Of a stretch of DNA of 64,000 bases, positions 1 to 10,583 are shown piece by piece. The DNA lies in the NCBI GenBank assembly GCA_030704615.1, contig CM060731.1, positions 9,798,001 through 9,862,000 of the forward strand, in the 5' to 3' direction. The first letter of the stretch is position 1. Each line of letters opens with the position of its first letter. Both the position numbers and the translations under genes were made by a program. Origin of the DNA: Takakia lepidozioides. Taxonomy: Eukaryota; Streptophyta; Takakiopsida; Takakiales; Takakiaceae. A model generated the notes under the pieces. It was given only the letters and a program-made list of their open reading frames with translations, was not told where the DNA came from and searched no databases.

Positions 1-1906
1 GTTCAATTGGCATTTTATCAATCAAATCCTTTGCCGCCGCTAAATGCCCTCCACGGCCAAGAAGGTCCACCACGCAGCCAAAATGTTCCGCTGTAGGAGT
101 GACACCATAATTTTGACTCATGGTTTCGAAGTAGTGACAACCTTCTTCCACCAAGCCCACGTGGCTACATGCAGAGAGAAGACTCTTAAAAGTGATACTA
201 TCCGGCTTCAAGCCTTTGTGGTGCATTTGTTCAAATAGTTTGAGGGCCTCCCTACCACGCCCATGGTGAGCGTATCCTGCAATCATTGCATTCCATGAGA
301 CTACATTTTGTTCAGCCATATTGTGAAACACTTGTCGAGCATCCTTAATACTACCACATTTGGCATACATGTCAATAAGTGTAGTCTCCAAAATGATATC
401 TGGAACAATACCACTGTCGTGGATGTTAGCATGTACCTCCTTCCCCTTTTCCAAGGCTGCCAGGCTGGCACATGCATTTAGAACAGAAAGGAATGTGACC
501 TTGTCGGGTATCACCTGCTCCCATATCATTTGTTCGTATATGTCAAGAGCCTCACTACCACACCCATGTTGAGAATATCCTGCAATCATGGCGCTCCATG
601 AGACCACATTTCGTTGAACCATACTGTCAAACACTTGACGTGCATCTTTTACACTCCCGCATTTGGCATACATGTCAACAAGGGTGTTCTCTAAAATCAT
701 GTACGACTCAATCCCAGCTGTGATGATGTTGGCATGAACTGCTTTACCCTTATCCAGACATCTTAAGCTGGCACATGCATTGAGAACACAAACAAATGTT
801 ACTTTGTCAGGTTTCAACCCTTCCCATATCATTTGCTCGTATATCTCCAAAGCCTGACTGCCACACCCATGCTGAGCATATGCTGTAATCATTGCATTCC
901 AAGAGATCACATTCCGTTGTACCATATTGTCAAACACTTGGCGTGCATCCTTTAAACTCCCGCATTTGCCATACATATTGACAAGGGCAGTCCCTAGAAT
1001 GATATCTAGCGCAATTCCAGCTCTGCTGATCTCAGCATGGACCTCTTTGCCCTTTTCCAAGGATGACAGGCTGGCACAAGCATTGAGAACAGAAACAAAG
1101 GTGACCTTGTCAGGTGTCACCCTTTCCTGTATCATTTGCGCATAGATGTCAAAAGCCTCCCTACCATACCCATGCCGAGCATATCCTGCCATCATTGTGG
1201 TCCATGAAACCACATTTCGTTCAGGCATATTGTCAAACACTTGACGTGCATCTTTTAAACTTCCACATTTGGCATACATGTCAACAAGGGAATTCTCCAA
1301 AATCACGTATGATGTAACTCCAGCTTTGATGATGTCAGCATGAATTTGTATGCCCTTTTCCAGGGCTCCTATGCTGGCACAGGCATTGAGTACACAAACG
1401 AACGTGACCTTGTCGGGTGTCACCCCTCCCCAGGTCATTTTCTCATATATCTCCAAAGCCTCCCTACCACACCCGTGTTTCATATATCCTGTCATCATTA
1501 TAGTCCATGTAAATACATCTCGTTCAGGCATCTGGTCAAACACTTCGCGTGCATCCACTACCCTTCCACACTTGGCATACATTTTCACAAGTGTGTTCAG
1601 TAGAAAGACAGTTGGCTTGAATCCACTTCCAATAATGAGGCCATGTACCTGCTTTCCCGTTTTGAGGTCTTTAATTTTGATGCACTCCTGCAAGAGGCAG
1701 ACATAAGTACTGAAGTCTGTTGAGCTGCCGGGTTGGTTCAGAATGTGTAGTGCCTCTTTCACTTGCCCTGTCTTACATAGTGTCCTCACATCCCCACAAG
1801 TGTCGGATGAGTTCTCGCTGACTCTCTCTCTTTGTCCGCTTGTAAAAGCAGTAGTTATGGTGCAGGCACCTGTTTCAACCCAACTATCCTGGATGACTCC
1901 AAACTC
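1..1906 (-). CDS. DYW-class PPR protein, partial at left edge, start codon not found
   Basis: A long open frame on the minus strand encodes tandem PLS-type pentatricopeptide repeats and runs off the left edge inside the terminal repeats (FGCVVDLLGR at about 88-56), so the E and DYW regions lie outside the window. Codon phase is the same at positions 88, 673 and 1798, so there is no net frameshift. Recurring motifs are VDMYAKCGS, NVVSWNAMI and KGKEVHA, about 101 residues apart. It resembles the PPR gene at 48573-50489 from the N-terminal CKTGQVKEALHILNQ onward. The frame is closed upstream by TAA at 1907-1909, and there is no in-frame ATG before the first repeats. Either a short upstream exon supplies the start, or this copy has lost it. 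PPR proteins of this class bind organelle RNA at single sites and recruit C-to-U editing. Targeting cannot be judged without the N-terminus. Confidence 0.8.
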
Positions 1907-1909
1907 TTA

Positions 1910-3686
1910 CGGACATTTACACTGAAACTCACATAATGTGCATAGGGATGACATGCCTGATGGTGGCAGCGACCACTTTGCCCCCACTGTCAAAACCCTG
2001 AAGGTTTGCTTATGCGCTCTTGTTTTCAGGGGAGAACAGGTACAGAAAGGCTGTAGGAATAAAACTCTTCCTCTGGAAAGTGTTACTGTGACAACTGGTC
2101 GGCCATTACCAATTTTCAGAGGTAGAAAGACTAGAGCTTCCAGTGGCATTCAGGAGCAGTATTGCTGATAAAGATAGGTTGACAACTAAATGACATTGTC
2201 CTTTTCCTCCACACTATCAAACATTCCAGTCGTGACTGAGAGCCAGATAAAACATTCATTTGACTCTGATTATATGAGCCATGGGCCCCAAAACCACTGG
2301 TCTTACAGGGAGGAGAATGGGGCGAGTCTCATCTTGGGACACTCATTCCAGCAATTCTACAACTCGTACCCAAGGGAGGGCCCTAGCTTTTGGCATTGTC
2401 TCAAAGCTTCTTGAACTGAGGGCAAAGACACCCTATTGATGCTGCCCTAATGCCCAATGCCAAAATCTACCCAAAAAAGCAGGGTCACAAGTTGTCACTG
2501 TTACATTTACACCATCATAGACTGGCCTCAGGGGAGGCGAGAGGCAGAGAGAGGAGTTCATGATGCAGAATCAAAATCATAGCCTTGTATGCAGCCACCC
2601 TGCACCGATTCCCATGGAGCAGAAAAGGGGAGGTGCTAAAAGGAGCTGAGAGGGATGAAACAGCACCTGAAGTGAAATTGGTGGTTTTTGCTTGCAGGCA
2701 TTGAAGCGGGAGACATTGGTGGAGTGTTGGGTATCTCACTTCAGGGATGACTTGAATGCTGTAGCTCATGTGGCTACTGCAGGGCTCGATTTCTTTGTTC
2801 ACACTATTGAGACAGTAAAGCGCCTGCAGCGTATTGTACGAGACCAACGTGCAGGGTAGAGATCTTTCTGTTCACATCCTCCCGTCTCCGACTGCGAGTG
2901 AGCAGACGGGAAACTTTGGAGCGAGATCGCATACCATCGCCTGGTGCCCAACCGCCTTAGTGTCCCCAGGGAACTAAAAGGGTGAATCCAAGCTACTCTT
3001 TTCCAGGGAGCGGCGCAATCAGTCCATAATTCCCCTTTCGAAAGAAGACGGATACTTTTGTTTCAAGCCAAATCTCTCTCTCTCTCTAAGGCAGCATCCA
3101 TGGCCCTGTTGGGATGTAACTTCTGGGCTTGTCACATACGTCAGATTGAGTCACTCTGAATGAGTCACTCTGAATTTGTTTGAGTCACTCTGAATGGTTG
3201 TGATTTTTCTAATGGACAAATGGGCAAAGTAAAATGGACAAAGGGTTTGTTATTTCAAGACATCTAACACTATTAACGTTTTTGATTCGCTGAGCTGCGA
3301 AAAGTCTGGATTTGTGTTTGATTTTTAAAAGAGCAGATGTATGGGTTTAGTTTTGCTGCTGTCGGTTAATAAGTTAGACTTTGCAGAAAACGACGGAGCA
3401 ACACTGCCTTTCCCAACAGTTTTCATGCCGTTCCAACGTTTACTGGCTGCAATGCGATTGTCCAAGCGTCTCCAGCACCCTTTCACCTCGAAACGTTTCG
3501 GTTGCAGCTTTCTTTACCTACAGGCTAACTAATTAACTTCGAGAAAGATGGATCGCTACTTGCTTCTTAGGGGTTCAGCAGATGAAGGATCTCTGAGCTG
3601 TTTTACTGGACCTGAGTTCTTGCTAAACTTTACACAGGACTTGCATACATTGTTTCTGGCACCCGTTGTTGTGTTCTGTAGGAGGG
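1910..3686. other. intergenic region between PPR gene and small ORF
   Basis: This is the region 5' of the left PPR gene. I see no convincing coding sequence. Short ORFs on both strands lack recognisable motifs. An upstream exon of the PPR gene could lie here, but none can be pinned down. A 14-bp motif, GAGTCACTCTGAAT, occurs three times at 3148-3195. Confidence 0.4.
3148..3195. repeat. short 14-bp tandem repeat
   Basis: GAGTCACTCTGAAT occurs at 3148-3161 and 3162-3175, directly joined, and again at 3182-3195 after a 6-bp spacer. No function is visible. Confidence 0.8.
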
Positions 3687-4256
3687 ATGGCATCAATACC
3701 CAGAACAAAGATAGGCCAAGAAAGGTGGAGAGTACACACTGCCCCTTCGGTGTTCAGGAATGATAGAGGTGCACCATCGTCGCTGTCATACTTACAAAAT
3801 ACTCGGCCCTCTTCCTCTGGACATGTTCAGATGGTCGGTTGCACAAAATACATTGCAGTACCGGAATTAGAAGCACAGTCGCATAAGTTGATGGAGGTGG
3901 AGAGGCGGGAGAGTGATGTTGGGCCGACCCCTTCACGACGATCGCTTATAGATTCACGCCTCGACATCACTTCTTCTTCTTCCTCTGGATCTGATAATCG
4001 AACAGTTGTTGATAACAACTCATCTTCTGGAGAAAGTGAGATAATTCAGCTAGAGATCACCAACTCCGGAGTCCAGAGAACAGAGGGACAAACAGGTCAC
4101 TACGCGACCAGTACTCACGATGAGCGGGCTCATTCACACTTAAACTCAATCGGGGTGGAGAGAGGAGGGACAGATGTTCAAAGTGACAGAGAGAAAGAAT
4201 CCTTCCGCTTCAGGTGGGATGTCTTTCGACTGATGCTCACTGAACCCAGCAATTGA
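3687..4256 (+). CDS. hypothetical serine-rich protein, doubtful
   Basis: An open frame of 189 codons from ATG at 3687 (MASIPRTKIG) to TGA. The product is hydrophilic, with a serine-rich acidic middle (two runs of four to six Ser around residues 95-120) and charged flanks. I recognise no domain, signal peptide or membrane segment. It could be one exon of a longer gene or a chance ORF: composition is not clearly gene-like and no splice context is evident. It lies on the same strand as the transporter gene 2.6 kb downstream, with no visible connection. Confidence 0.25.
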   Translation: MASIPRTKIGQERWRVHTAPSVFRNDRGAPSSLSYLQNTRPSSSGHVQMVGCTKYIAVPELEAQSHKLMEVERRESDVGPTPSRRSLIDSRLDITSSSSSGSDNRTVVDNNSSSGESEIIQLEITNSGVQRTEGQTGHYATSTHDERAHSHLNSIGVERGGTDVQSDREKESFRFRWDVFRLMLTEPSN

Positions 4257-6847
4257 GCGGCGGGGCAAACCAACATCATATCATCTCCTCTTGGAACTCA
4301 TACGGTCCCTAAACCATGGGTTGCAGTGTCTTCTCATGCCCAAGCTAGAGAAAACTCCCAAAGACTGAAACGACCAACACTTTAAGACTACCTAATAATA
4401 CATCATCTGCAGTTGTGAGGTTCTTGCGTGGTTTGTCTTTCTACCCTCTTCTGCTTGTTTACAATATATCAACAAAGTATGCTTGAGAACCCAGGGGTAG
4501 GGAGTGAGAGGTGGATAGGCCTTAACTCCAAAATGAGGCTACTGTTTTGGTCCTGACCTACAAAACTGAAGCTTTACCCAGAGCACCCACATAGTCAATT
4601 GTGTTGCTTGCAACAGGCTTCTCAATGGGCCCTATACTACAATCCAGATGAGATGCAGATTAAAGAATCTTTCATAGTGTCAGTGTTCTCACCGGATGTT
4701 TTGTGGAAGCCATTGAAACATTGATCACCCCATCTGTGTGCAACCTCAATGCCCAACCACAAGGGGCCACATAATGTTGATGACACGCTGATCACAAGAT
4801 AGACGTGTTCCTCGTCATGTTGCTTGCAAACCTTTTAGTTTATCACAAGCTTTGACGCTTAGCGGTCTTACCCTGCACAATAGCTGCCTCGCAAATGGCC
4901 GATGAAAACACTTATACTTCCAAACACCTGTTCTTCTGGTTGAGTTTCACTGCCTGTGTGTGGCAAGAGTTAGAGGTCCTCTCACCGATGTAAGGGAAAA
5001 ACAGGAAAAATAGAAAAACTTCATGAGTCAAAAAGATCATTTCCCTTCACAGCCTACTTACCTCCATCCAATGTGCCCGAAACTTGGTGGCACCCTGAGA
5101 GCAGCAATCAATTAACATAAGAATATCTCCTAACCTTCTCGCCCCCTTGGCTGAGGCCCACTACTCCCTTTGCACTCACACCTTTGACAAGGTGTGCAGA
5201 GTGCGAACTGAGATGATATGGCCATTTCTGAATACTTGCTTTCTTCCAGGATTTGAGGCCATCTGCCACGATCGGAAATTAGAAGAACTCGATGATCAGC
5301 ATTTTACCACGATCGGAAATTGGCAGAAGAAATAGATGATCAGCATTTGAGGAGAAGATGATCAGCATTTTACCCCTTCTCAAATGCTCATCATGATTTC
5401 TTCGGCCGATTTCCGATGGTGGGAGAACACTCTAGGCGTTGCCAGGAGCATAAAGCCGCTCTCTTGAGACCAAAAGAAGGAACAGTCTGTAACCTTCGTT
5501 CCTCCAACTTTACGGGGCATCTATTACTATATATATGGGTCCCCCCCTCTTAATTTAGCCACAGTTTTCGCCATGTTTAGCCATTCTTGTCCGGGGGTCC
5601 ACTGCTCCCGTCATCCGGGACCTAACATGTGTCCCGGGGGCCCCCATGACCCGGACTCCCGCTAAAAGGATGCACTCATTCTCATTCATCTACGTGAGCG
5701 GATGAACAGGAAAAGCCATCCATCTCTCAAAGAGTCACGCAAAATCATGACACATGCGTCGATCCCCGGTTGGTGGCCTGGATCTGCTCCGTGTACTTTT
5801 TTTTTTTTTTTTTTTTTAATTTTTCTTCTTTGAAAAAAAGAAAGTAGTATATATACTGCGGAATATATTAAAATATTATATCGTCCAGGATCGCTCTGTT
5901 CGTCGGTGGCGGACATTCATCCAGCGGAATGGGGGGTGTGAGCCGGCGGAAAACCGGGAGGTGGGACGGGTGGCCCAATAGAGGGAGGGGAGCGGCAGCA
6001 TTATTGCTGCGCGCGCTTTCTGCTGCGCTGCTCCGTCTCGCAGATCGACACACAGACAGCGCCGTGCTGTCTTGTGCGCTGTGCTGCTCTCGATCGTTTT
6101 GCCAACGGGCGGCTTCTGCATCCCCGCGCCCTTGCTTGCTGTTGCCAGGCAGCGACGGGACTCGCTTCTGAAGGACAGAAAGAAAGAAAGACAGAGAGAA
6201 GTTGACAAAGATAGATCGATCGTAGAGGCTTGGTTTGGTGTCTTGTGTTGTGTCTTGTTGATTCGAACATCGGCTTCCTGCACTCGACGGCCTCATGCTG
6301 AGAGCGTTGCAGTGTGCGGTGAAAGATAATCTATATGTTGAAATTTTTGGAAATATTTTTTCGCACTGTTGCGTTTCTATCTTTTTCGTGTCTTGCAGCG
6401 CTCGGAGAGCGTTCTTTGTTCCAATTTTAGTTTTGAATATCTAGGGATCTGAAAGCAGAATCTTCTTGGAAGGTCTGGATCTGTTCTTGAATCTAGGAAC
6501 TAACCTGGATCAAGAAGTCTGATGCTCGGTTTGTTTGTTGTCTGAATTTGTTGGTTGAGTTGACCAACAGCTCCCATTATCCTCGCATTCTTTCTTCCGA
6601 TAAATTATTCTGTCCCGTATACAACGGGAGAGTTTTAGTCCGGCTGCACAATTTTCTGATGACGCCAGGGCCATGGCATTGAAGTTAAATCTCCCTGCGA
6701 GTTGCTTAGTGAGATCGAAGTTCTTTTTTAAAATATTTACCGCCCCAGCAATCTGCCAACCGTAATCCGGAGTGGCAACATTGTTTCTTACTGCAATTTC
6801 TCACATACAATCTGCAAAGCGCCAGTGTCTGCTAGCAAGAAGCCACC
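4257..6847. other. upstream region and probable 5' leader of the URGT gene
   Basis: No supported gene. The segment holds a long inverted repeat at 5307-5422, a T-rich run near 5798-5818, and a GC-rich, CT-rich stretch at 5900-6300 that reads open in several frames on both strands without any motif, as expected of a 5' untranslated leader or promoter. The ORFs of 80-142 codons there overlap each other in different frames and are not credible genes. Confidence 0.4.
5307..5422. repeat. imperfect inverted repeat (hairpin), arms about 45 bp
   Basis: The left arm, 5307-5351, and the reverse complement of 5379-5422 agree except for a few substitutions and one 1-bp length difference. Both run from CCAC/CCACC through ATCGGAAAT and GAAGAAAT to AGCATTTGAG. 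The loop is 27 bp. Parts of the left arm (GATGATCAGCATTT and CGATCGGAAATT) also occur as direct copies at 5271-5305 and 5356-5370. It may be a small foldback element. Confidence 0.7.
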
Positions 6848-9800
6848 ATGACTGCAGAGAAAAAAGGCTCGGTTTCAGATGCAGGAGCATGGGCGATGAA
6901 CGTCATCAGCTCTGTGGGGATCATTATGGCAAACAAGCAAGTGATGTCCACTGCAGGCTACGATTTTAGGTTTGGTGAGAAACTCTATACTCGTAGAAGA
7001 GGCTCCTTCATTTATGACAGGAATAGCATCTGAATTTGGAATGAACCTTTTGTCGATTTATATGATGGACAACCCTTGCTTACTGCAGAGTCATTCTCTT
7101 TCGTAAGAGAACACTTGAAATTCTGGACCTTGCGCAGTCTTCAAGATTATATACCAGTCTTGGCGAACAGCCACCTGCAGCCCGGACAAGGATACAATAA
7201 TGTTTGGATCAGTGTGTTCGCATTGTTGTGCGGCCTTTCTTGGGCGATTGAGGTAGTTATTATCCAGGAATCGTGATTTGCACGAATAAATCCCCTGTGC
7301 AATGAAGGATGAAGTTGCAGAGAAAGAACCATGCCAGAAGGGGAGTTCAAATGGTTATTGCTGGGTATTTACTTGTCCACTGCTGTCTGAAATTTAAACT
7401 TGAGTTCCTAATTTCAGTGTATCTTAAGGTTATGTAAAATTTTCAGTGTTTGTATGGATTTGAGCATAGATCATACTCACAAGAAAATGTCCACTTTCTT
7501 GCCATTTCTTTAGCTTGGTTAACAGAAGGTGGTCCAGAACAAATGTCGGGCCTCAAGTTAGAGTTTTGCAGCAGATACCCCGCAGAATGTTTTTGACAAC
7601 AACAATATGGGTTGCAGGCCCTTTGAATGAAGCATATCCATTTGATTGCAGACCAGGACGTCAGAACGCTAACCTGTCTGTACAATGTGTGCACTCATGT
7701 TTTGCAGCAACAACACTGACAGCATTCCATTTTACAATGACAGCCAGTGTGGGATATATATCGTCTGCACTAGGCTATCTCCCCTCAAAGCATGTGCCAT
7801 TCTGGGACTTATTTCTGTTCTCCCTTGTATCAAACACATCCATTGTGGGCATGAATCTCAGCCTTATGCTCAACTCTGTCGGTTTCTATCAGGTCTGTTT
7901 CTAGCATTTTTCGAGTGGTTCTGTCATTTCGCCTTATATTTTACATTGTGCAGTAAATTAGTAAACTAGAGCAAATGTCTTTCACCCCTGGCCTGCCCAT
8001 GAAACGGGTATTTGAAATCTCAGTCTTCATGTGTTGGAGTAGATCACATGTACAGGGTCAATGTGAACAAGATATGATTATAAGTTCGTAACGGATGCTT
8101 GCGTTAAGCTGAAAACATTACTTACTCTCTAGGATTGTAGGGGTTCACCTCTAATGTGAGACTCCATAATTTTTTAGGATGACGAAAGGAGTGAAGGATT
8201 AAAATAGTGGGGGGGTTGGGTGAGAGGGATGGAGAGTCAGCTGATTGCAGCATATGCGCATGCTGGGCGCCAGCAGGCTACCCCCAACTTGCAACGTGGA
8301 CCTTGTTTAGTACTTGGAGGAGAGGAGGAAGTCATTCCAATTCTTCACGTCATATATCCAACACATTTCCTCCAGTGTTGATGACTTGAATCATTGGGGC
8401 GATACTACACATGGATTGAGACGTGATGAAGACATCTTGTCTATAGGAGTTGTTAGAAAGATTGTCTATTGCTGACAACTAAAAGATGGTGCTGTTTGGC
8501 TTTCTCTGTACAGATCTCCAAATTGAGTATGATACCAGTCGTGTGTGTTTTGGAGTGGATGCTGCATAGCAAGACCTACACAAGAGAAGTGAAGATTGCT
8601 GTGTTTGTAGTGATGATTGGTGTGGGCGTTTGCACTATTACGGATGTCAATGTCAACCTTAAAGGATTTCTTGCAGCTGTGATTGCAGTCATTTGCACAT
8701 CACTACAACAGATTGTGAGTCCCAAACATCCTTCTATGTTATGCTCCATTAGTTTCACAAGCGGGTTGATATCTAATTAGCACAAGACATTCTCTTACTC
8801 GTATATGTCAACAATTAAGAAGTGCTGTTAAGTGCATTGTTTGTTGAGACTCCCAGTCCAGATTCTATGGACATTCTTTGGACATTGGGCAGTTCACCAC
8901 TCTGACTGATAGTAACTTATGTCATGGCTCAGGAGAGTGAAAGACCCATCTGCAAGGAATGTAATGCACCTTCCAGAATATTAAAGTTGTTCTCCAGATT
9001 TCTGACAGCCGCTTGAAGTATTGAGACATGTCAGTGTGCGCTAACTTGATTGTATGTGTCGCAGTACATTGGGGCACTACAAAAGAAACACAATTGTGGT
9101 TCCTTTGAGCTCCTAAGCAAGACCGCACCTATCCAGGCTGCATCACTGTTGGCCATGGGACCTGCTGCCGATTATTGGTTGAATGGGCGCAGTGTTTTCC
9201 ACTATGAGTTTTCGACAGGAGCTATAGTAAGTACCTCTTGCTGGGTGTGCCAGTTACAGTCCCTACCTCTGGTGATATGGGGGTGTATGAGCATTGATTG
9301 GACGCACAAATAGAATGTTGCTTGGCAGCCTCTACCATGTCCTGAATTTCATGTAGTGCAGTATGGAAAAGTGAGCTGTTGCTGTCTCCCGTGACTGTAG
9401 TAAACTTCTCATCTTCATCTTCTTCCTTTTTGCATATAGGTTCCTGAGGGGAACATGTGGGCGTTGTGGTTGATGGGCAGTTCTTCATCACACTATCATG
9501 TGTGCTTGCTGTCTTCTGCAACATGAGCCAGTACCTTTGTATCGGCCGCTTCTCCGCGGTCTCCTTCCAGGTTTGTAGTCTTGTTGGACTTGGGTTTAAG
9601 CGTGCAATCAAACCGCCTGACGGAGATGTTTCATGCAGTATGTCTGAAATGCCTTAGCAACGAGGATTGGATGGGGTCGTGTCAGCAATGCTGCTGCAAT
9701 TCAGTCTCTTTGAAGGCTGTCTAGCATCCAAAAAGACAGTTGATCAAAGTGTGTCACCCTTAGAGCCTGTCTCATGGTAGCACCTGGACTGCATAGTGAT

Positions 9801-10583
9801 TAAGTGGAACGGCTTTGTTTGTCAACCAAGAGATGCCTAAACACTTTCCCAGTCTTAAGGCCATTGAAACAGCATAAACATATATGTGAGAAGCCTCGTG
9901 AACTATGAACTCACATTTGAGAAATAACCTGGGCAATCAACATCCAGGTTAAAGAATGTACCCATAAGACATTGTTTGCCGTAGCCCTGTGGCCATCCAG
10001 GTTAAAGAAAAGATTTGAAAGATGAAAACAAACACACCAGGACTAAATTTCAGGGAAAGACACACGAAAGGAGGAGCAAATCAAAAGAAAGTCATAACTT
10101 AAGAGAGTAAATTTGGAGTAACTTCACTGTCTGACTGCCGTTTCTTACTATCACCAGAGATGTGCTAGTTAGTCAGGTTATCTGTATGATGTGCTCTGTA
10201 AGTACTGAAAGCATACAACATAACTGATACAAAGGAAACCCCTGATACAAGTTATGGATTTTTGATAGACCAGGATATTGAAGGACACTCATTGGTTGCA
10301 GGTGCTTGGACATATGAAGACGGTCTGTGTACTGCTCCTGGGATGGCTACTTTTCGATTCAGTGTTGACTTCCAAGAATATGTTGGGCATGGCCATGGCA
10401 GTTGTTGGAATGATCATTTACAGTTGGGCTGTTGAGCTTGCTAAGCAAGCATCTGCAAAGACAATACCATCTAGCTATGTGAAAGATAGCAGCTTCATTG
10501 AGGAAGACATTTCCCTGTTGAAAAGTTCCTTTGAACAGCAAACAACCAAGGATGTAGAACTTGGGAGGGGGGAGAGCAAGTGA
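6848..10583 (+). CDS. URGT: UDP-rhamnose/UDP-galactose transporter (URGT-type NST), six exons
   Basis: Exons join as 6848-6974, 7708-7892, 8514-8714, 9065-9226, 9481-9570 and 10302-10583, all with GT-AG introns and consistent phase, giving 348 residues. The start ATG has a good plant context (AGCCACCATG). The product matches plant URGT Golgi antiporters along its whole length: [19 protein letters not shown] near residue 14, [19 protein letters not shown] around residues 101-119, [31 protein letters not shown] near 280, and the cytosolic tail ending in KDVELG. Family members exchange UDP-rhamnose or UDP-galactose for UMP across the Golgi membrane to supply pectin and glycan synthesis. It is a multispanning drug/metabolite-type transporter. 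Exon 5 uses the AG at 9479-9480. The AG at 9438-9439 would give the wrong phase. Substrate preference cannot be read from sequence. Confidence 0.93.
9941..10009. mobile_element. 37-bp insertion flanked by 16-bp direct repeats
   Basis: CATCCAGGTTAAAGAA occurs at 9941-9956 and 9994-10009 and brackets 37 bp. That insert matches longer sequences at 47549-47660 (+) and about 57365-57466 (-). The pattern looks like a severely truncated retro-insertion with a target-site duplication, inside intron 5 of the transporter gene. Confidence 0.55.

Noticed and set aside
5868-6329. Overlapping ORFs of 80-142 codons on both strands upstream of the transporter
   Set aside because: Several frames are open at once in a GC-rich stretch, without motifs. 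A leader or promoter region is more likely.
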